Origin: DATFPK01 sp035264885
GTDB lineage: Bacteria; Actinomycetota; Thermoleophilia; Solirubrobacterales; 70-9
Direction: 5' to 3'
DNA: 64,000 bases
Assembly: GCA_035264885.1 (NCBI GenBank)
Contig: DATFPK010000019.1
Coordinates: 1-64,000 of the forward strand
Shown here: in pieces, positions 15,950-24,056 of the stretch
Layout of the letters: every line of letters begins with the position of its first letter
How positions within the stretch are numbered: position 1 is the first letter of the stretch
The notes under the pieces: model-generated
Told to the model about the DNA's origin: nothing
What the model saw: the letters and a program-made list of their open reading frames with translations, nothing else
Databases searched by the model: none
Program-made: the position numbers and the translations under genes

Positions 15950-17346
15950 CGGCGGCGCCTGCGCTTCGGCGTCGCCTTCGAGAGCTCCTCCGTCACGGCC
16001 TCGAGCTCGAGCGCGAAGCTGTCCAGGTCGGCCATCGCGTCGTAGTCGCCGATCAGGCCGAAGCTGACCCTGCCGTTGTAGGAGAAGATGCCGACGCATA
16101 GGGCCTGCCTCTGGGCGAGCGGGACCATCGGGACGATCCGCTCCATCTCCCGGCCGAGGACGTAGAGCGGAAACTGCGGTCCGGGGATGTTCGTGATGAC
16201 GAGGTTGAAGAACCGCTGGCGCGGCTGGAGCCGGGCCGCCTGCGCGGCGATCGTCGGTGGCGCGAAGTCGGCGAGCTGCGTGAGGATCTGGGCGCCGACG
16301 GCCTGGCCGGAGCTCTTCAGGTCGCCCATCGCCGCCGAGACGAGCCTGAGGCGCTCGACTGGGTCCTCGCACCAGATCGCCAGCGGGGCCATCATCCCGG
16401 CGACCCGGTTGCCGAGCGCCCCCTGGTGCTCGTCGGCTCGGACGCTGACCGGCACGAGCGCCCGCAGCTCGAGCTCCTCCGTGTCGTAGCCGCGGGCCCG
16501 CATGTACTTGCCGAGCGCGCCGGCGACGATCGAGAGGATCACGTCGTTGAGCGTGCCGCCGTGCTCGTTCTTGATCTGCTTGAGCTCGTCGACGTCGGCC
16601 TCGGCCCAGGTGAAGCGGCGGTGCGGCCCGATCTCCACGTTGAAGGGGCTGGGCGGGGCTCCCATTCCGGCGCCGAGAAGGCGTCCGGCGTTCGCCGCGC
16701 CGGCACCGACCTGCGAGGCCACCTGCCGTGGCCCCCGGAGCACCGCGCGGACGCCGCGGCCGATCTCGCGCGGCCTGGTCATCCGCTCGACCAGGGCATC
16801 GCCGAGCAGCTTGGCGCCCGACGGCTCGGGGCGGGGGAGCCACTCAGGACCGGGGCCCGGCTCCGTCTGCGGCTCGCGGGCGGTGTCGAACAGCACGGTC
16901 GTGATGTCCATACCGGAGACGCCGTCGACCAGGGCGTGATGGCTCTTGCCGATGATCGCGAAGCGGTCGCCCTCGAGGCCTTCGACGAGCCAGAGCTCCC
17001 AGAGCGGCTTCGAGCGGTCGAGCTGCTGGGAGAAGATCCGGGCCGCGAGGTTGCGGAGCTGCTCCTCGGAGCCCGGCGCCGGCAGCGCGGTCCCGCGGAC
17101 GTGGTACTCGAGGTTCAGGTGGGGGTCGTCGACCCAGACCGGCCGCCCCTGCCCGAACGGGACGAACCGAACCTTCTGGCGGAAGCGCGGCACCAGGTGG
17201 AGCCGCGAGCCGATGTGGTCGCGGAACTCCGCGTAGGAGGGCGCAGGTCCCGCGAACGTGGCGGTCGAGGCAACGTGCATGTGGGCGCCGTCCCGCTCCA
17301 TGTGCAGGAACGAGGAGTCAAGGCCGCTCAGGCGCTCGCTGCTCAC
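15871..17346 (-). CDS. Wax ester synthase/diacylglycerol acyltransferase (WS/DGAT)
   Basis: 491 aa. The N-terminal LSGLDSSFLHMERDGAHMHV is typical, and the catalytic HHxxxDG motif is SHHALVDGVSG at about residue 136. The conserved TLNDVILSIVAGALGKYMR and the PLYVLGREMERIVPMVPL region follow. The enzyme esterifies acyl-CoA to diacylglycerol or fatty alcohol at the membrane face, making storage lipids common in actinobacteria. The last ~30 residues are Arg/Ser-rich and lie over the end of the YdjC gene; they may be a drifted tail. The start is GTG 17346. Confidence 0.88.
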   Translation of the reverse strand: MSSERLSGLDSSFLHMERDGAHMHVASTATFAGPAPSYAEFRDHIGSRLHLVPRFRQKVRFVPFGQGRPVWVDDPHLNLEYHVRGTALPAPGSEEQLRNLAARIFSQQLDRSKPLWELWLVEGLEGDRFAIIGKSHHALVDGVSGMDITTVLFDTAREPQTEPGPGPEWLPRPEPSGAKLLGDALVERMTRPREIGRGVRAVLRGPRQVASQVGAGAANAGRLLGAGMGAPPSPFNVEIGPHRRFTWAEADVDELKQIKNEHGGTLNDVILSIVAGALGKYMRARGYDTEELELRALVPVSVRADEHQGALGNRVAGMMAPLAIWCEDPVERLRLVSAAMGDLKSSGQAVGAQILTQLADFAPPTIAAQAARLQPRQRFFNLVITNIPGPQFPLYVLGREMERIVPMVPLAQRQALCVGIFSYNGRVSFGLIGDYDAMADLDSFALELEAVTEELSKATPKRRRRRQRQAAIAGSPRSRKSSSRSASRPSS

Positions 17347-17372
17347 GCACGAATCCTCTCACAGGGGAGGAC

Positions 17373-17388
17373 TGTGATGCCCGTCACA
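17373..17388. promoter_or_regulatory. CRP-type cAMP-receptor box TGTGA-N6-TCACA
   Basis: TGTGATGCCCGTCACA is an exact match to the consensus for actinobacterial CRP proteins. Its centre (17380.5) is 41.5 bp before the start site predicted from the -10 element at 17410-17415, the standard class II activator position. Confidence 0.65.
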
Positions 17389-17409
17389 CAGGGCGGCCTC
17401 GATGCCCCG

Positions 17410-17415
17410 TACGGT
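17410..17415 (+). promoter_or_regulatory. -10 element TACGGT of the riboswitch transcript
   Basis: TACGGT fits TANNNT and predicts a start near 17422, just ahead of the riboswitch. No good -35 is present, as expected for a CRP-dependent class II promoter. Confidence 0.45.
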
Positions 17416-17423
17416 CGCCCGTC

Positions 17424-17596
17424 CAACAGATCGAGTAACCGATCTGCCGAGTCGCACGGCCGGACCGAGGCCGCAGCGAGCGGGGGAACCACAGCCGCCA
17501 TCGCGGCAGGGGCGAACGAGGCGCTGAGCCGCCTCCGGCGCGCGTCCGGGACGAGCCCGGGCGGGCGCGAGCCCGTCAGCTAACCCCGCAGGCAGG
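17424..17596 (+). ncRNA. Cyclic-di-AMP riboswitch (ydaO/yuaA class)
   Basis: The leader of the RlpA-like gene carries landmark segments of the actinobacterial c-di-AMP riboswitch in order: AACCGATCTGCCGAGTC (from 17437), GCGGGGGAACCA (17480-17491), GGGGCGAAC (17509-17517), a GC-rich stem, then GTCAGCTAACCCCGCAGGC (17575-17593). This class commonly precedes cell-wall hydrolase genes (rpf, NlpC/P60, RlpA) in actinobacteria and lowers expression when c-di-AMP is high. Pairing was judged by eye. The end is about 17 bp before the GTG start. Boundaries are approximate. Confidence 0.75.
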
Positions 17597-17613
17597 AAAG
17601 GAAGGCAATCACC

Positions 17614-18522
17614 GTGCGACGTTTCCGTCGTAGACGACGGCGGGCCGCCGCGCAGGCCCTGCTGGGCTTCGCGGCTCTCGCCACCACAGCAAGCATCGGA
17701 ATCGCCGCCGCCGGGCCGGGACGGGCCCGGATCGCCGCGCCGGAGGAGACGCTCTCGTTCGGCGAGAGGTTCCGCCTGGCCGGCAGCGTCCCGGTCGACG
17801 CCGGCATGGACGTGCGGATCAGGTTCCGGGCGGCCGGCAGCGACAGCTGGCGGCTCGTCCGCAAGACCCACACCGACCGCAACGGCACCTACCGCACCAG
17901 GCTGCGGGCACAAGTTAACGGCGCTTACCGCGCCTTCCCGGCCCAGGGCCGCGCGTCCTCGTCCGAGGAGATCGAGGTCCGCTCGCGGACGGCGTTCCAC
18001 GTGAGCGGCCACGACCTGAAACTGGGCCACGGCGTCCGCCTCCAGGGCCGGGTGCGGCCGGGCGGCAGACGCACGGTCAAGGTCGTCGTCCGCGGTCCCG
18101 GCCGGGACGTGCGGACCGACGCGGTCTCCCGCGACGGCCGGTTCGCGCTGGCCTTGAAGCCGCGCCATGCCGGGGTGTACAGGCTGCGCGCCTACACGAG
18201 CCGCAATCTCAGGGCGGGCGGCAGCGTCAGCCCCGCCCGGCGGGTGACCGCGTACCGACCCGCCGAGGCCTCCTGGTATGGCCCCGGGTTCTGGGGCAAC
18301 CGCACGGCCTGCGGCCAGGTGCTGCGGCCCGGCATGCTCGGCGTCGCGCACCGAGGCCTGCCCTGCGGCACGGAGGTCAAGTTCCGCTACCGCGGGCGCA
18401 CCGTTCGCGCCCCGGTCATCGACCGCGGCCCGTTCGCCCCCGGCCGGCGGTGGGACCTGACCCAGGCCACGAAGGAGCGCCTGCGGTTCCCGGACGTCGG
18501 GACCGTCTGGAGCTCGAAGTAA
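17614..18522 (+). CDS. Secreted RlpA-like double-psi beta-barrel wall protein
   Basis: 302 aa. A very basic N-region (MRRFRRRRRRAAAQ) precedes a signal-peptide core ending near AAAGPGRA. Two beta-sandwich-like repeats occupy about 40-205. The C-terminal domain (about 215-302) matches RlpA/DPBB: EASWYGPGFWGNRTACGQVL, then HRGLPCGTEVKFRYRGRTV, then VIDRGPFAPGRRWDLT. RlpA proteins are septal lytic transglycosylases or peptidoglycan binders. Whether the catalytic Asp is retained was not settled; D421-type numbering is not applicable here. Control by a CRP box and a c-di-AMP riboswitch links it to growth state. Confidence 0.85.
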   Translation: MRRFRRRRRRAAAQALLGFAALATTASIGIAAAGPGRARIAAPEETLSFGERFRLAGSVPVDAGMDVRIRFRAAGSDSWRLVRKTHTDRNGTYRTRLRAQVNGAYRAFPAQGRASSSEEIEVRSRTAFHVSGHDLKLGHGVRLQGRVRPGGRRTVKVVVRGPGRDVRTDAVSRDGRFALALKPRHAGVYRLRAYTSRNLRAGGSVSPARRVTAYRPAEASWYGPGFWGNRTACGQVLRPGMLGVAHRGLPCGTEVKFRYRGRTVRAPVIDRGPFAPGRRWDLTQATKERLRFPDVGTVWSSK

Positions 18523-19593
18523 TCAGACCGAGAGGCTGAGCTGGTCCTCGGCTTCGGCCGGGGCCGGCTCGGCGCTCGCGGCGAACGCCGCGACCCCGAC
18601 CCCGAGCAGCCGCACCGGCCGCGGCGGGTCGTAGGCCCGGAGCAGCTCGACCGCCACGGTCCCGATCGTCTCGGGGTCGTTCACCGGCTCGTCGAGCGTC
18701 CGGGCCCGGGTCACGGTTGTCCAGTCGTCGAGGCGGACCTTGATCCGCACGGTCCGTCCCGTGAGCTTCTTGGCGCGGAGGCGGCCCGAGAGCTCCGCCG
18801 CCTGCTCGGTGACGACGCCGGTCATCCGCTCGAGCCCGGTGATGTCGGTGTCGAAGGTCGTCTCGACCGACTGCGACTTCGCCTCGCGGCTCGTCTCGAC
18901 GGGGGAGGAGTCCTCGAACCGGGCGCGCCGGCTGAGCCAGACGCCGATTCTCGGTCCGTAGGCCGCCTTCAGCTCCTCCACGTCGCGGGCGCGGAGGTCG
19001 GCGAGGGTGCGGACGCCGGCCCGCTCCAACCTCTCGACGGTCTTCGGCCCGATGCCCGGGATGATCCCTGGCGATTCCGTCGTGAAGCGCTCCAGGGCCT
19101 CCTCGCGGGTCAGGACGACGAAACCGGCCGGCTTGGCCATCTCGCTGGCGATCTTGGCGAGCAGGCGGTTCTCGGCGATGCCGATCGAGCAGGTCAGAGC
19201 GGTCCGCTCGCGGATCTCGGTGGCGATCCGCCGCATGGTCGCCTTCGGCGAATAGAGGCCCGTCAGGTCGAGGTAGACCTCGTCGAGCCCCATCACCTGC
19301 ACGGTCTCAGCGTGGTCGTGGACGATCCTCATGATCTCGCGGGAGGCGGCCCGGTAGGCGTCGAAGTCGGGCCGGATGTAGATCGCGTCCGGCAGCCGCC
19401 GGCGAGCGACGGCCGCCGGCATGGCCGAGTGGATCCCGGCGAGCTGCCGGGCTTCGTAGCTCGCCGTCGTCACCACCGCCCGCGGGCCCGACCCGCAGAC
19501 CACCACCGGCTTGCCCCGCAGCTCCGGCCGCCGCCGCAGCTCCACGGACGCGTAGAAGGCGTCCATGTCGAGATGGGCGATGGTCCGGTCCAC
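18523..19593 (-). CDS. dinB: DNA polymerase IV (Y-family)
   Basis: 356 aa. Catalytic acidic residues are seen in IAHLDMDAFYASVELR near the N-terminus and MGLDEVYLDLTG at about 102; the usual SIDE is GLDE. Thumb helix-hairpin-helix is GIIPGIGPKTVERLERAGV. The little-finger domain follows, and the protein ends in QLSLSV, a probable sliding-clamp-binding motif. It is an error-prone translesion polymerase. No LexA-type box is seen upstream. A TACCAT -10 box lies six bases before GTG 19593. Its stop is directly beside the RlpA-like stop. Confidence 0.92.
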   Translation of the reverse strand: MDRTIAHLDMDAFYASVELRRRPELRGKPVVVCGSGPRAVVTTASYEARQLAGIHSAMPAAVARRRLPDAIYIRPDFDAYRAASREIMRIVHDHAETVQVMGLDEVYLDLTGLYSPKATMRRIATEIRERTALTCSIGIAENRLLAKIASEMAKPAGFVVLTREEALERFTTESPGIIPGIGPKTVERLERAGVRTLADLRARDVEELKAAYGPRIGVWLSRRARFEDSSPVETSREAKSQSVETTFDTDITGLERMTGVVTEQAAELSGRLRAKKLTGRTVRIKVRLDDWTTVTRARTLDEPVNDPETIGTVAVELLRAYDPPRPVRLLGVGVAAFAASAEPAPAEAEDQLSLSV

Positions 19594-19599
19594 GATCCG

Positions 19600-19605
19600 A
19601 TGGTA
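19600..19605 (-). promoter_or_regulatory. -10 element TACCAT of dinB, leaderless
   Basis: TACCAT on the minus strand lies six bases before GTG 19593. Confidence 0.45.
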
Positions 19606-19626
19606 GGAAGCCGGCGGGACGGCGCC

Positions 19627-20475
19627 TCAGCGCGCCGGCGCGCCGTAGCCGCCGAGGAGCCGGCGGACGACGCCGGTGATCGTCCGGGCGCCGTACGGGA
19701 GGCTCGGGTTGCCGTCGGTCAGGACCGCGACCCCAAGCCCGCGCCTGCCGTGGCGGAGCTGCGCCACCTGGTTGACGCGCCAGCCGCCTGCCGCGGGGAC
19801 CCAGCCGCCCTTGAAGTAGAGGCGCCAGCCGCGCAGGCGGGCGGGGGGGATGCCCCAGCGCTGGTAGGAGACGACCGTGGCGAGCAGGCGGAAGGCGTAG
19901 GCGCGGTGGCGGCCCGGGACGAAGCGCTGGAGCCTGCGCATGAACCGGGCCTGGTCATGCGCGCTGATCGCGGTCAGCCCCCAGACCACGTGGGGGGAGA
20001 AGTCGCGCATCCCGGCGGCCCGCGCGAGCCGGACCAGGGCATGGTTGCCGACGGTGTCGCGGATGATCGTCGCCGCGGTGTTGTCCGAGCGCCGGATCAT
20101 CGGGCCCAGCAGCGCCCGATCGGCCCCGCGCAGGCCGCGGTTGCGGACCGAGGCCCGGCGCAGGTAGGCGGTCATCACCTTGACGACGCTCGCCGAGCGG
20201 AACCGGCGGTGGGAGCGATGGCCGCGCAGCCTTCCGTGCTCGCCGACGACCGCGAAGGACACGCGTCCGAGGCGGTGCGCGGCGAATCGCTCCGCCCGCC
20301 GGACGCGGCGCCGCCACGGGTACTGCGATCCGGTGGTGACGAGGCCTACTCCGAAGCCGCGCGCGGCCGGACCGGCCGGCGCCGCCGGCTCGGCCTGCGA
20401 GGGCGGGGGGTGCGCCGGGTGCGCGACCGCCCCGATCAGGGCGGCGGCGAGTACCAGGAGGGCGGCGCGCTTCAT
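19627..20475 (-). CDS. Secreted serine hydrolase, class A beta-lactamase fold
   Basis: 282 aa from ATG 20475, which opens a clear signal peptide (MKRAALLVLAAALIGAVAHP). The penicillin-interacting triad is present: SxxK in RSASVVKVMTAY, SDN in IRRSDNTAAT, and KGG in YFKGGWVP in the KTG position. Family members are beta-lactamases or wall-remodelling peptidases. The omega-loop Glu of true class A enzymes was not found, so a wall enzyme is more likely than a lactamase. It follows dinB's promoter region in the same direction but is not coupled to it. Confidence 0.75.
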   Translation of the reverse strand: MKRAALLVLAAALIGAVAHPAHPPPSQAEPAAPAGPAARGFGVGLVTTGSQYPWRRRVRRAERFAAHRLGRVSFAVVGEHGRLRGHRSHRRFRSASVVKVMTAYLRRASVRNRGLRGADRALLGPMIRRSDNTAATIIRDTVGNHALVRLARAAGMRDFSPHVVWGLTAISAHDQARFMRRLQRFVPGRHRAYAFRLLATVVSYQRWGIPPARLRGWRLYFKGGWVPAAGGWRVNQVAQLRHGRRGLGVAVLTDGNPSLPYGARTITGVVRRLLGGYGAPAR

Positions 20476-20498
20476 GCTGGCTGGCGTTGCGTGCGAAA

Positions 20499-20504
20499 TA
20501 GACT
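20499..20504 (+). promoter_or_regulatory. -10 element TAGACT, leaderless
   Basis: TAGACT lies seven bases before GTG 20512, between divergent genes. It supports the short upstream boundary chosen for the 95-residue protein. Confidence 0.45.
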
Positions 20505-20511
20505 CTCGCAG

Positions 20512-20799
20512 GTGCCCTCCCCGGAAGGCAAGAACCTCGAGGCGATCTCCAAGGCGATCGACCAGCACAACGCCAACTGCCCGTTCCCGGCGGCCGAGGT
20601 GCGGATGAACCCGTTCGAGATCGAGCGCCTCGGCTGGGACGAGATCCGCGGGCTTCCCGTCCTACCCGACCCGGCAATCGGCACCGGGCGCTTCCGGATC
20701 GTCTGCTCGCGCGACCTCGAGGGCGAGGGGCTGGAGGAGACCGAAGCGGTCGGGGAGCCGCTCGAGGTCGTGACGCCGGCGGCCCCGGAGCGGGGCTGA
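20512..20799 (+). CDS. Small conserved-looking protein of unknown function
   Basis: 95 aa from GTG 20512. The sequence starts MPSPEGKNLEAISKAIDQHN and contains ANCPFPAAEVRMNPFEIERL and GWDEIRGLPVLPD. Residue use is normal for a soluble protein, with many acidic residues at the C-terminus and a single Cys in NCPF. No family is recognised. It is followed after three bases by another unknown gene, so the two form a likely operon. Confidence 0.6.
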   Translation: MPSPEGKNLEAISKAIDQHNANCPFPAAEVRMNPFEIERLGWDEIRGLPVLPDPAIGTGRFRIVCSRDLEGEGLEETEAVGEPLEVVTPAAPERG

Positions 20800-20802
20800 C
20801 CG

Positions 20803-21297
20803 GTGGCCGCCGTCGACGGCAAGCTCGTCTCGATCTACCTGAACGACCACCTGGCGGCGATCACCGCCGGGATCGAGGTCGCGGGTCGCTCGGCGGGCAG
20901 CAACGAGGGCACGCCCCTGGGCGCCTTCCTGGCCGAGGTCCGGGGTGCGCTCGACGCCGAGCGCGCGGTCCTGATCGAGGTGCTCGACCGGCTGGGCACC
21001 CGCCGCGACCGGGTCAAGGAGACGGCGGGCTGGGCGGCCGAGAAGTTCGGCCGCCTGAAGATGAACGGCCGGATCCGCTCCTACTCGCCGCTCAGCCGCG
21101 TCACCGAGCTCGAGGCGCTGCTGCTCTGCACGGACGCGACCGCGGCGATGTGGTGGACCCTCGAGGACCTGCTCGGCGGCGACCCCGAGCACCGCGAGAT
21201 CGACTTCGCCGCCCGCGCGGGAGGCATGGAGGCGCTGCGCGACCGGATCGAGGGCGAGCGCCGCCCGGCGGCGGCCGCGAGCCTCGGCGCCGAGTAG
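20803..21297 (+). CDS. Helical protein of unknown function
   Basis: 164 aa from GTG 20803. It is predicted to be mostly helical (KLVSIYLNDHLAAITAGIEV, LGAFLAEVRGALDAERAVLI, VTELEALLLC), with the look of a four-helix bundle similar to ferritin-like or DUF892-type proteins. No metal-ligand pattern is evident. It is three bases downstream of the 95-residue gene and convergent with ccdA, three bases away. Confidence 0.65.
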   Translation: MAAVDGKLVSIYLNDHLAAITAGIEVAGRSAGSNEGTPLGAFLAEVRGALDAERAVLIEVLDRLGTRRDRVKETAGWAAEKFGRLKMNGRIRSYSPLSRVTELEALLLCTDATAAMWWTLEDLLGGDPEHREIDFAARAGGMEALRDRIEGERRPAAAASLGAE

Positions 21298-21300
21298 CGG

Positions 21301-22086
21301 CTACACGTCGTTCCAGAAGTCGAGCCCAAGCTCCGAGAGCCAGCGCTGGGCCTCGATGTTGAGCTGGAAGAACTCGCCGGTCCAGATGAGGATCCCCATC
21401 GCGATCAGGACCACGCCACCGGCGGCGACGATGACGCGGTAGTGGCGCTTGACGACCTCGAAGGCGGTGGTCATCCGGGAGAACGCGAGGGCCGTGAGCA
21501 GGAACGGGATGGCGAGCCCGGCGGAGTAGACGGCCAGGAGCAGGGCGCCGCGCCCGGCCGAGTCCGACAGCGACGCGGCCGTCAGGATCGCGCCGAGGGT
21601 AGGTCCGATGCACGGAGTCCAGGCAATCGCGAAGGCGGCCCCGGCGACGACCGGCCCGCCGCGGCCGGCCCGCTGCATCAGGGCGTCGACGTGCCACTCG
21701 CGGTTCAGCCGGTCGACGAACAGCGAGGCGACGAAGAAGACCCCCATCGCGATGATCAGGGCCGCCGCCACCTTCTCGAGCACGTCGCGGTTGTCCTGGA
21801 GGGTCGAGCCGAGGCCGGTCGCGGTCAGCCCGAGGGCGATGAAGATCGCCGAGAAGCTGGCGACGAACAGCAGGCTGGGGCCGATCACGCGCCGCCAGCC
21901 GGCGTCGTCCAGCTCACCCGCGGAGACGCCGGTGACGGCCGACAGGTAGCCCGGCACGAGCGGCAGCACGCAGGGAGAGAGGAAGGAGACGAGCCCCGCC
22001 GCGAGGGCAGCGAGGATGCCCACTCCCGCCGCCGGGTCGGAGCTGATCTCGGCCACCACCGTGGGAGGGAGGGTACTCACGGCCAC
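21301..22086 (-). CDS. ccdA: Cytochrome c biogenesis/thiol-disulfide transport protein CcdA
   Basis: 261 aa with six predicted membrane helices. The redox-active cysteines sit in the two symmetric motifs LVSFLSPCVLPLVPGYLSAV (helix 1) and AIAWTPCIGPTLGAILTAAS (helix 4). CcdA carries electrons from cytoplasmic thioredoxin to extracytoplasmic thiol proteins. No resB, resC or TlpA gene is adjacent, so the client is unknown. GTG 22086 is 26 bp from the divergent PPOX gene. Confidence 0.9.
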   Translation of the reverse strand: MAVSTLPPTVVAEISSDPAAGVGILAALAAGLVSFLSPCVLPLVPGYLSAVTGVSAGELDDAGWRRVIGPSLLFVASFSAIFIALGLTATGLGSTLQDNRDVLEKVAAALIIAMGVFFVASLFVDRLNREWHVDALMQRAGRGGPVVAGAAFAIAWTPCIGPTLGAILTAASLSDSAGRGALLLAVYSAGLAIPFLLTALAFSRMTTAFEVVKRHYRVIVAAGGVVLIAMGILIWTGEFFQLNIEAQRWLSELGLDFWNDV

Positions 22087-22099
22087 CTGGCGATCCTCA

Positions 22100-22105
22100 T
22101 AAGGT
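22100..22105 (+). promoter_or_regulatory. -10 element TAAGGT, leaderless
   Basis: TAAGGT lies seven bases before ATG 22113, inside the 26-bp divergent spacer with ccdA. Confidence 0.45.
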
Positions 22106-22112
22106 CACGGCC

Positions 22113-22559
22113 ATGGCCGAGGTGCCGCGAATGCCCTGGGCGCGGGTCGAGCGCCGGCTGCGCACGGCCGAGACCTACTGGCTGGCGACCACCCGCCCCG
22201 ACGGCCGGCCGCACGCGATGCCGGTCCACGGCCTCTGGCACGAGCGGGCGTTCTGGTTCGCGACGGACCGCGGCTCGGTGAAGGGGCGGAACCTCGCCGC
22301 CAACCCCGCTGCCTCGGTCCACCTCGAGAGCGCCGCCGACGTCGTCATCGCCGAGGGGAGCGCCGCGCCGGTCGAGGACGAGGCGACGACGGTGGCCGTG
22401 ACGCCGCTGCTGGCGGCGAAATACGGGGCGGGGGAGGGGGAGCTGGCCCTGGGCAGCTCGCCCGACGGCCCGTGGCTGTATGTGCTGCGCCCGCGGATCA
22501 TCCACGCCTGGGTCGAGGCGGCGCTGCCCGAGACCCGCGCACGGTGGGCGTTCGGCTGA
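22113..22559 (+). CDS. Pyridoxamine-5'-phosphate-oxidase-like flavin/F420 protein
   Basis: 148 aa split-barrel protein. The PPOX pattern is clear: AETYWLATTRPDGRPHAMPV, then LWHERAFWFATDRGSVKGRN, then LAANPAASVHLES. Actinobacterial members bind FMN or cofactor F420 and reduce diverse substrates; this short version cannot be assigned a substrate. The C-terminal PRIIHAWVEAALPETRARWA is typical of the group. Confidence 0.78.
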   Translation: MAEVPRMPWARVERRLRTAETYWLATTRPDGRPHAMPVHGLWHERAFWFATDRGSVKGRNLAANPAASVHLESAADVVIAEGSAAPVEDEATTVAVTPLLAAKYGAGEGELALGSSPDGPWLYVLRPRIIHAWVEAALPETRARWAFG

Positions 22560-22624
22560 GCCGCTAGATTCCTGGCCACCCAGCCAGGCCGCCGGCCGGC
22601 ACGCGCGAACAGGAGGAGCTCCAC

Positions 22625-23512
22625 ATGGCCAAGCAGACCCGCCCGATCGGCGGCCGAGTCGTCGCCATCACCGGCGGCGCGAGGGGGATCGGCGAGGCGA
22701 CGGCCACAGAGCTCACCCGCCGCGGCGCGCGGGTCGCGATCGGCGACCTCGACCTCGAGCTGGCCGAGAAGACGGCTGAGGAGCTCGGGGGCGGTGCCGT
22801 CGCGATCCAGCTCGACGTCACCGACCGCGACTCGTTCGCGAACTTCCTCGACGAGACCGAGCGCCAGCTCGGCCCGGTCGACGTCCTGATCAACAACGCC
22901 GGGATCATGCCGCTCGGCCGGTTCGTCGAAGAGGACGACCTCACGGCGCAGCGGATGGTCGACATCAACATCCATGGCGTCATCTTCGGCACTAAGCTCG
23001 CCCTCGAGCGGATGGAGCCGCGCAACTCCGGTCACATCGTCAACATCGCGTCCCAGGCGGGCAAGGCCGGCTTCCCCGGCGGCGCCACGTACTGCGCGAC
23101 CAAGCACGCCGTCGTCGGCCTCAGCGAGGCAGTGCGCGCCGAGCTCGACGGCACCGACATCCAGATGTCGGTGGTGATGCCCGGCGTCGTCAAAACCGAG
23201 CTCGCCTCGGGCCTGGTCGAGGCGCGCGGCGTCAAGAACCTCGAGCCCGGGGAGGTCGCCGAGGCGATCGCCGAGGCGCTCGAGACCGGCCGGTTCGAGG
23301 TCTGGATCCCACGCTCGACCAAGGCAATCAACACCTTCTTCGGCCTGGTGCCGAGGCGGGGCCGCGAGGCGATGGCGAAGATGCTGCGGGCCGACAAGAT
23401 CCTCGCCGCGGCAGACCCGACCGCCCGAGCCGACTACGAACGGCGCGCCGCCGAGTCCGAGCCCGGGCTCGAACCGGACTCCGCCGACGCGAAGGCCGCC
23501 GCCGAGCAGTGA
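22625..23512 (+). CDS. Short-chain dehydrogenase/reductase
   Basis: 295 aa. Classical SDR signatures: TGGARGIGEAT (cofactor loop), DVLINNAGIMPLG, the catalytic Ser in IVNIASQAGKAG, and YCATK (Tyr and Lys of the active site). Asp in IGDLDLELAEK after strand 2 suggests NAD+ preference. A ~45-residue C-terminal extension ends in an acidic/Ala-rich tail. The start ATG has a strong AGGAGGAGCTCC Shine-Dalgarno, unlike the leaderless genes nearby. The substrate is unknown. Confidence 0.88.
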   Translation: MAKQTRPIGGRVVAITGGARGIGEATATELTRRGARVAIGDLDLELAEKTAEELGGGAVAIQLDVTDRDSFANFLDETERQLGPVDVLINNAGIMPLGRFVEEDDLTAQRMVDINIHGVIFGTKLALERMEPRNSGHIVNIASQAGKAGFPGGATYCATKHAVVGLSEAVRAELDGTDIQMSVVMPGVVKTELASGLVEARGVKNLEPGEVAEAIAEALETGRFEVWIPRSTKAINTFFGLVPRRGREAMAKMLRADKILAAADPTARADYERRAAESEPGLEPDSADAKAAAEQ

Positions 23513-23610
23513 GCGGCGTACCGATTTCCTCGCCGCACCGGTCGTGACTTTTAGAGGTACGCGCGGCTAGGCGACTAAGGATGTAGCGCTGGGCGTCGAA
23601 CCACACAGGG

Positions 23611-23775
23611 ATGGCGCCCAGGCGAATCACAGCCCAGCAGGCACAGAGCGGCGGTCGCCGCCTCGTCCTGATCTCGAACAGCGCACCGGAGCCGTCGGCC
23701 GTAGAGGCGCCGCCGCTTCGAATCGTCGGCTCGCAGCCCCGCGTGAGCGGCGGCTTCCGGCTCACCGACCGCTGA
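23611..23775 (+). CDS. Possible 54-residue protein in an otherwise gene-free 331-bp stretch
   Basis: The spacer 23513-23843 holds one reasonable small frame, ATG 23611 to TGA 23775, with CAGGG just upstream. It reads MAPRRITAQQAQSGGRRLVL, then a Pro/Ser-rich middle, then GGFRLTDR. It is basic and without a recognised family. The rest of the spacer (from 23513 and up to 23843) shows only a GCGCCGC-rich stretch and the Shine-Dalgarno of the next gene. It could equally be the leader of the basic protein that follows. Confidence 0.3.
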   Translation: MAPRRITAQQAQSGGRRLVLISNSAPEPSAVEAPPLRIVGSQPRVSGGFRLTDR

Positions 23776-23843
23776 GCCTCGCCGCTCCTGGTTTCCCGGC
23801 GCCGCACCGCGGGAAGCCTTACGGGAACCCACAGGAGGGACCC

Positions 23844-24047
23844 ATGGCGAGGAAGAAGGACAACAGCCTGCTCGGGCGGATCCGATCGCTGCGCGACGGT
23901 CGCAAGAGCACCGGCAAGCAGGTGACCGACGGCGTGCGCAGCGCCTTCGGCACGATCCAGGACCGGGTGAAGGGAGGCCCGCAGAAGCGCAGCGCGGCGG
24001 CGAGGAAGGGCGCCCGGACGCGCCGGCGGGGCCGCAAGCAGGCGTAG
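23844..24047 (+). CDS. Small Lys/Arg-rich basic protein
   Basis: 67 aa with about one third Lys and Arg: MARKKDNSLLGRIRSLRDGR at the start and ARKGARTRRRGRKQA at the end, with a short helix (VRSAFGTIQDRV) between. The Shine-Dalgarno CAGGAGGGACCC is strong. The composition suggests a nucleic-acid-binding or nucleoid protein, but there is no recognised domain. It is followed after 9 bp by the secreted nuclease gene, which has its own -10 box. Confidence 0.65.
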   Translation: MARKKDNSLLGRIRSLRDGRKSTGKQVTDGVRSAFGTIQDRVKGGPQKRSAAARKGARTRRRGRKQA

Positions 24048-24050
24048 GCT
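24045..24050 (+). promoter_or_regulatory. -10 element TAGGCT, leaderless
   Basis: TAGGCT lies six bases before GTG 24057 and overlaps the stop codon of the basic-protein gene. Confidence 0.45.
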
Positions 24051-24056
24051 CTCGGC

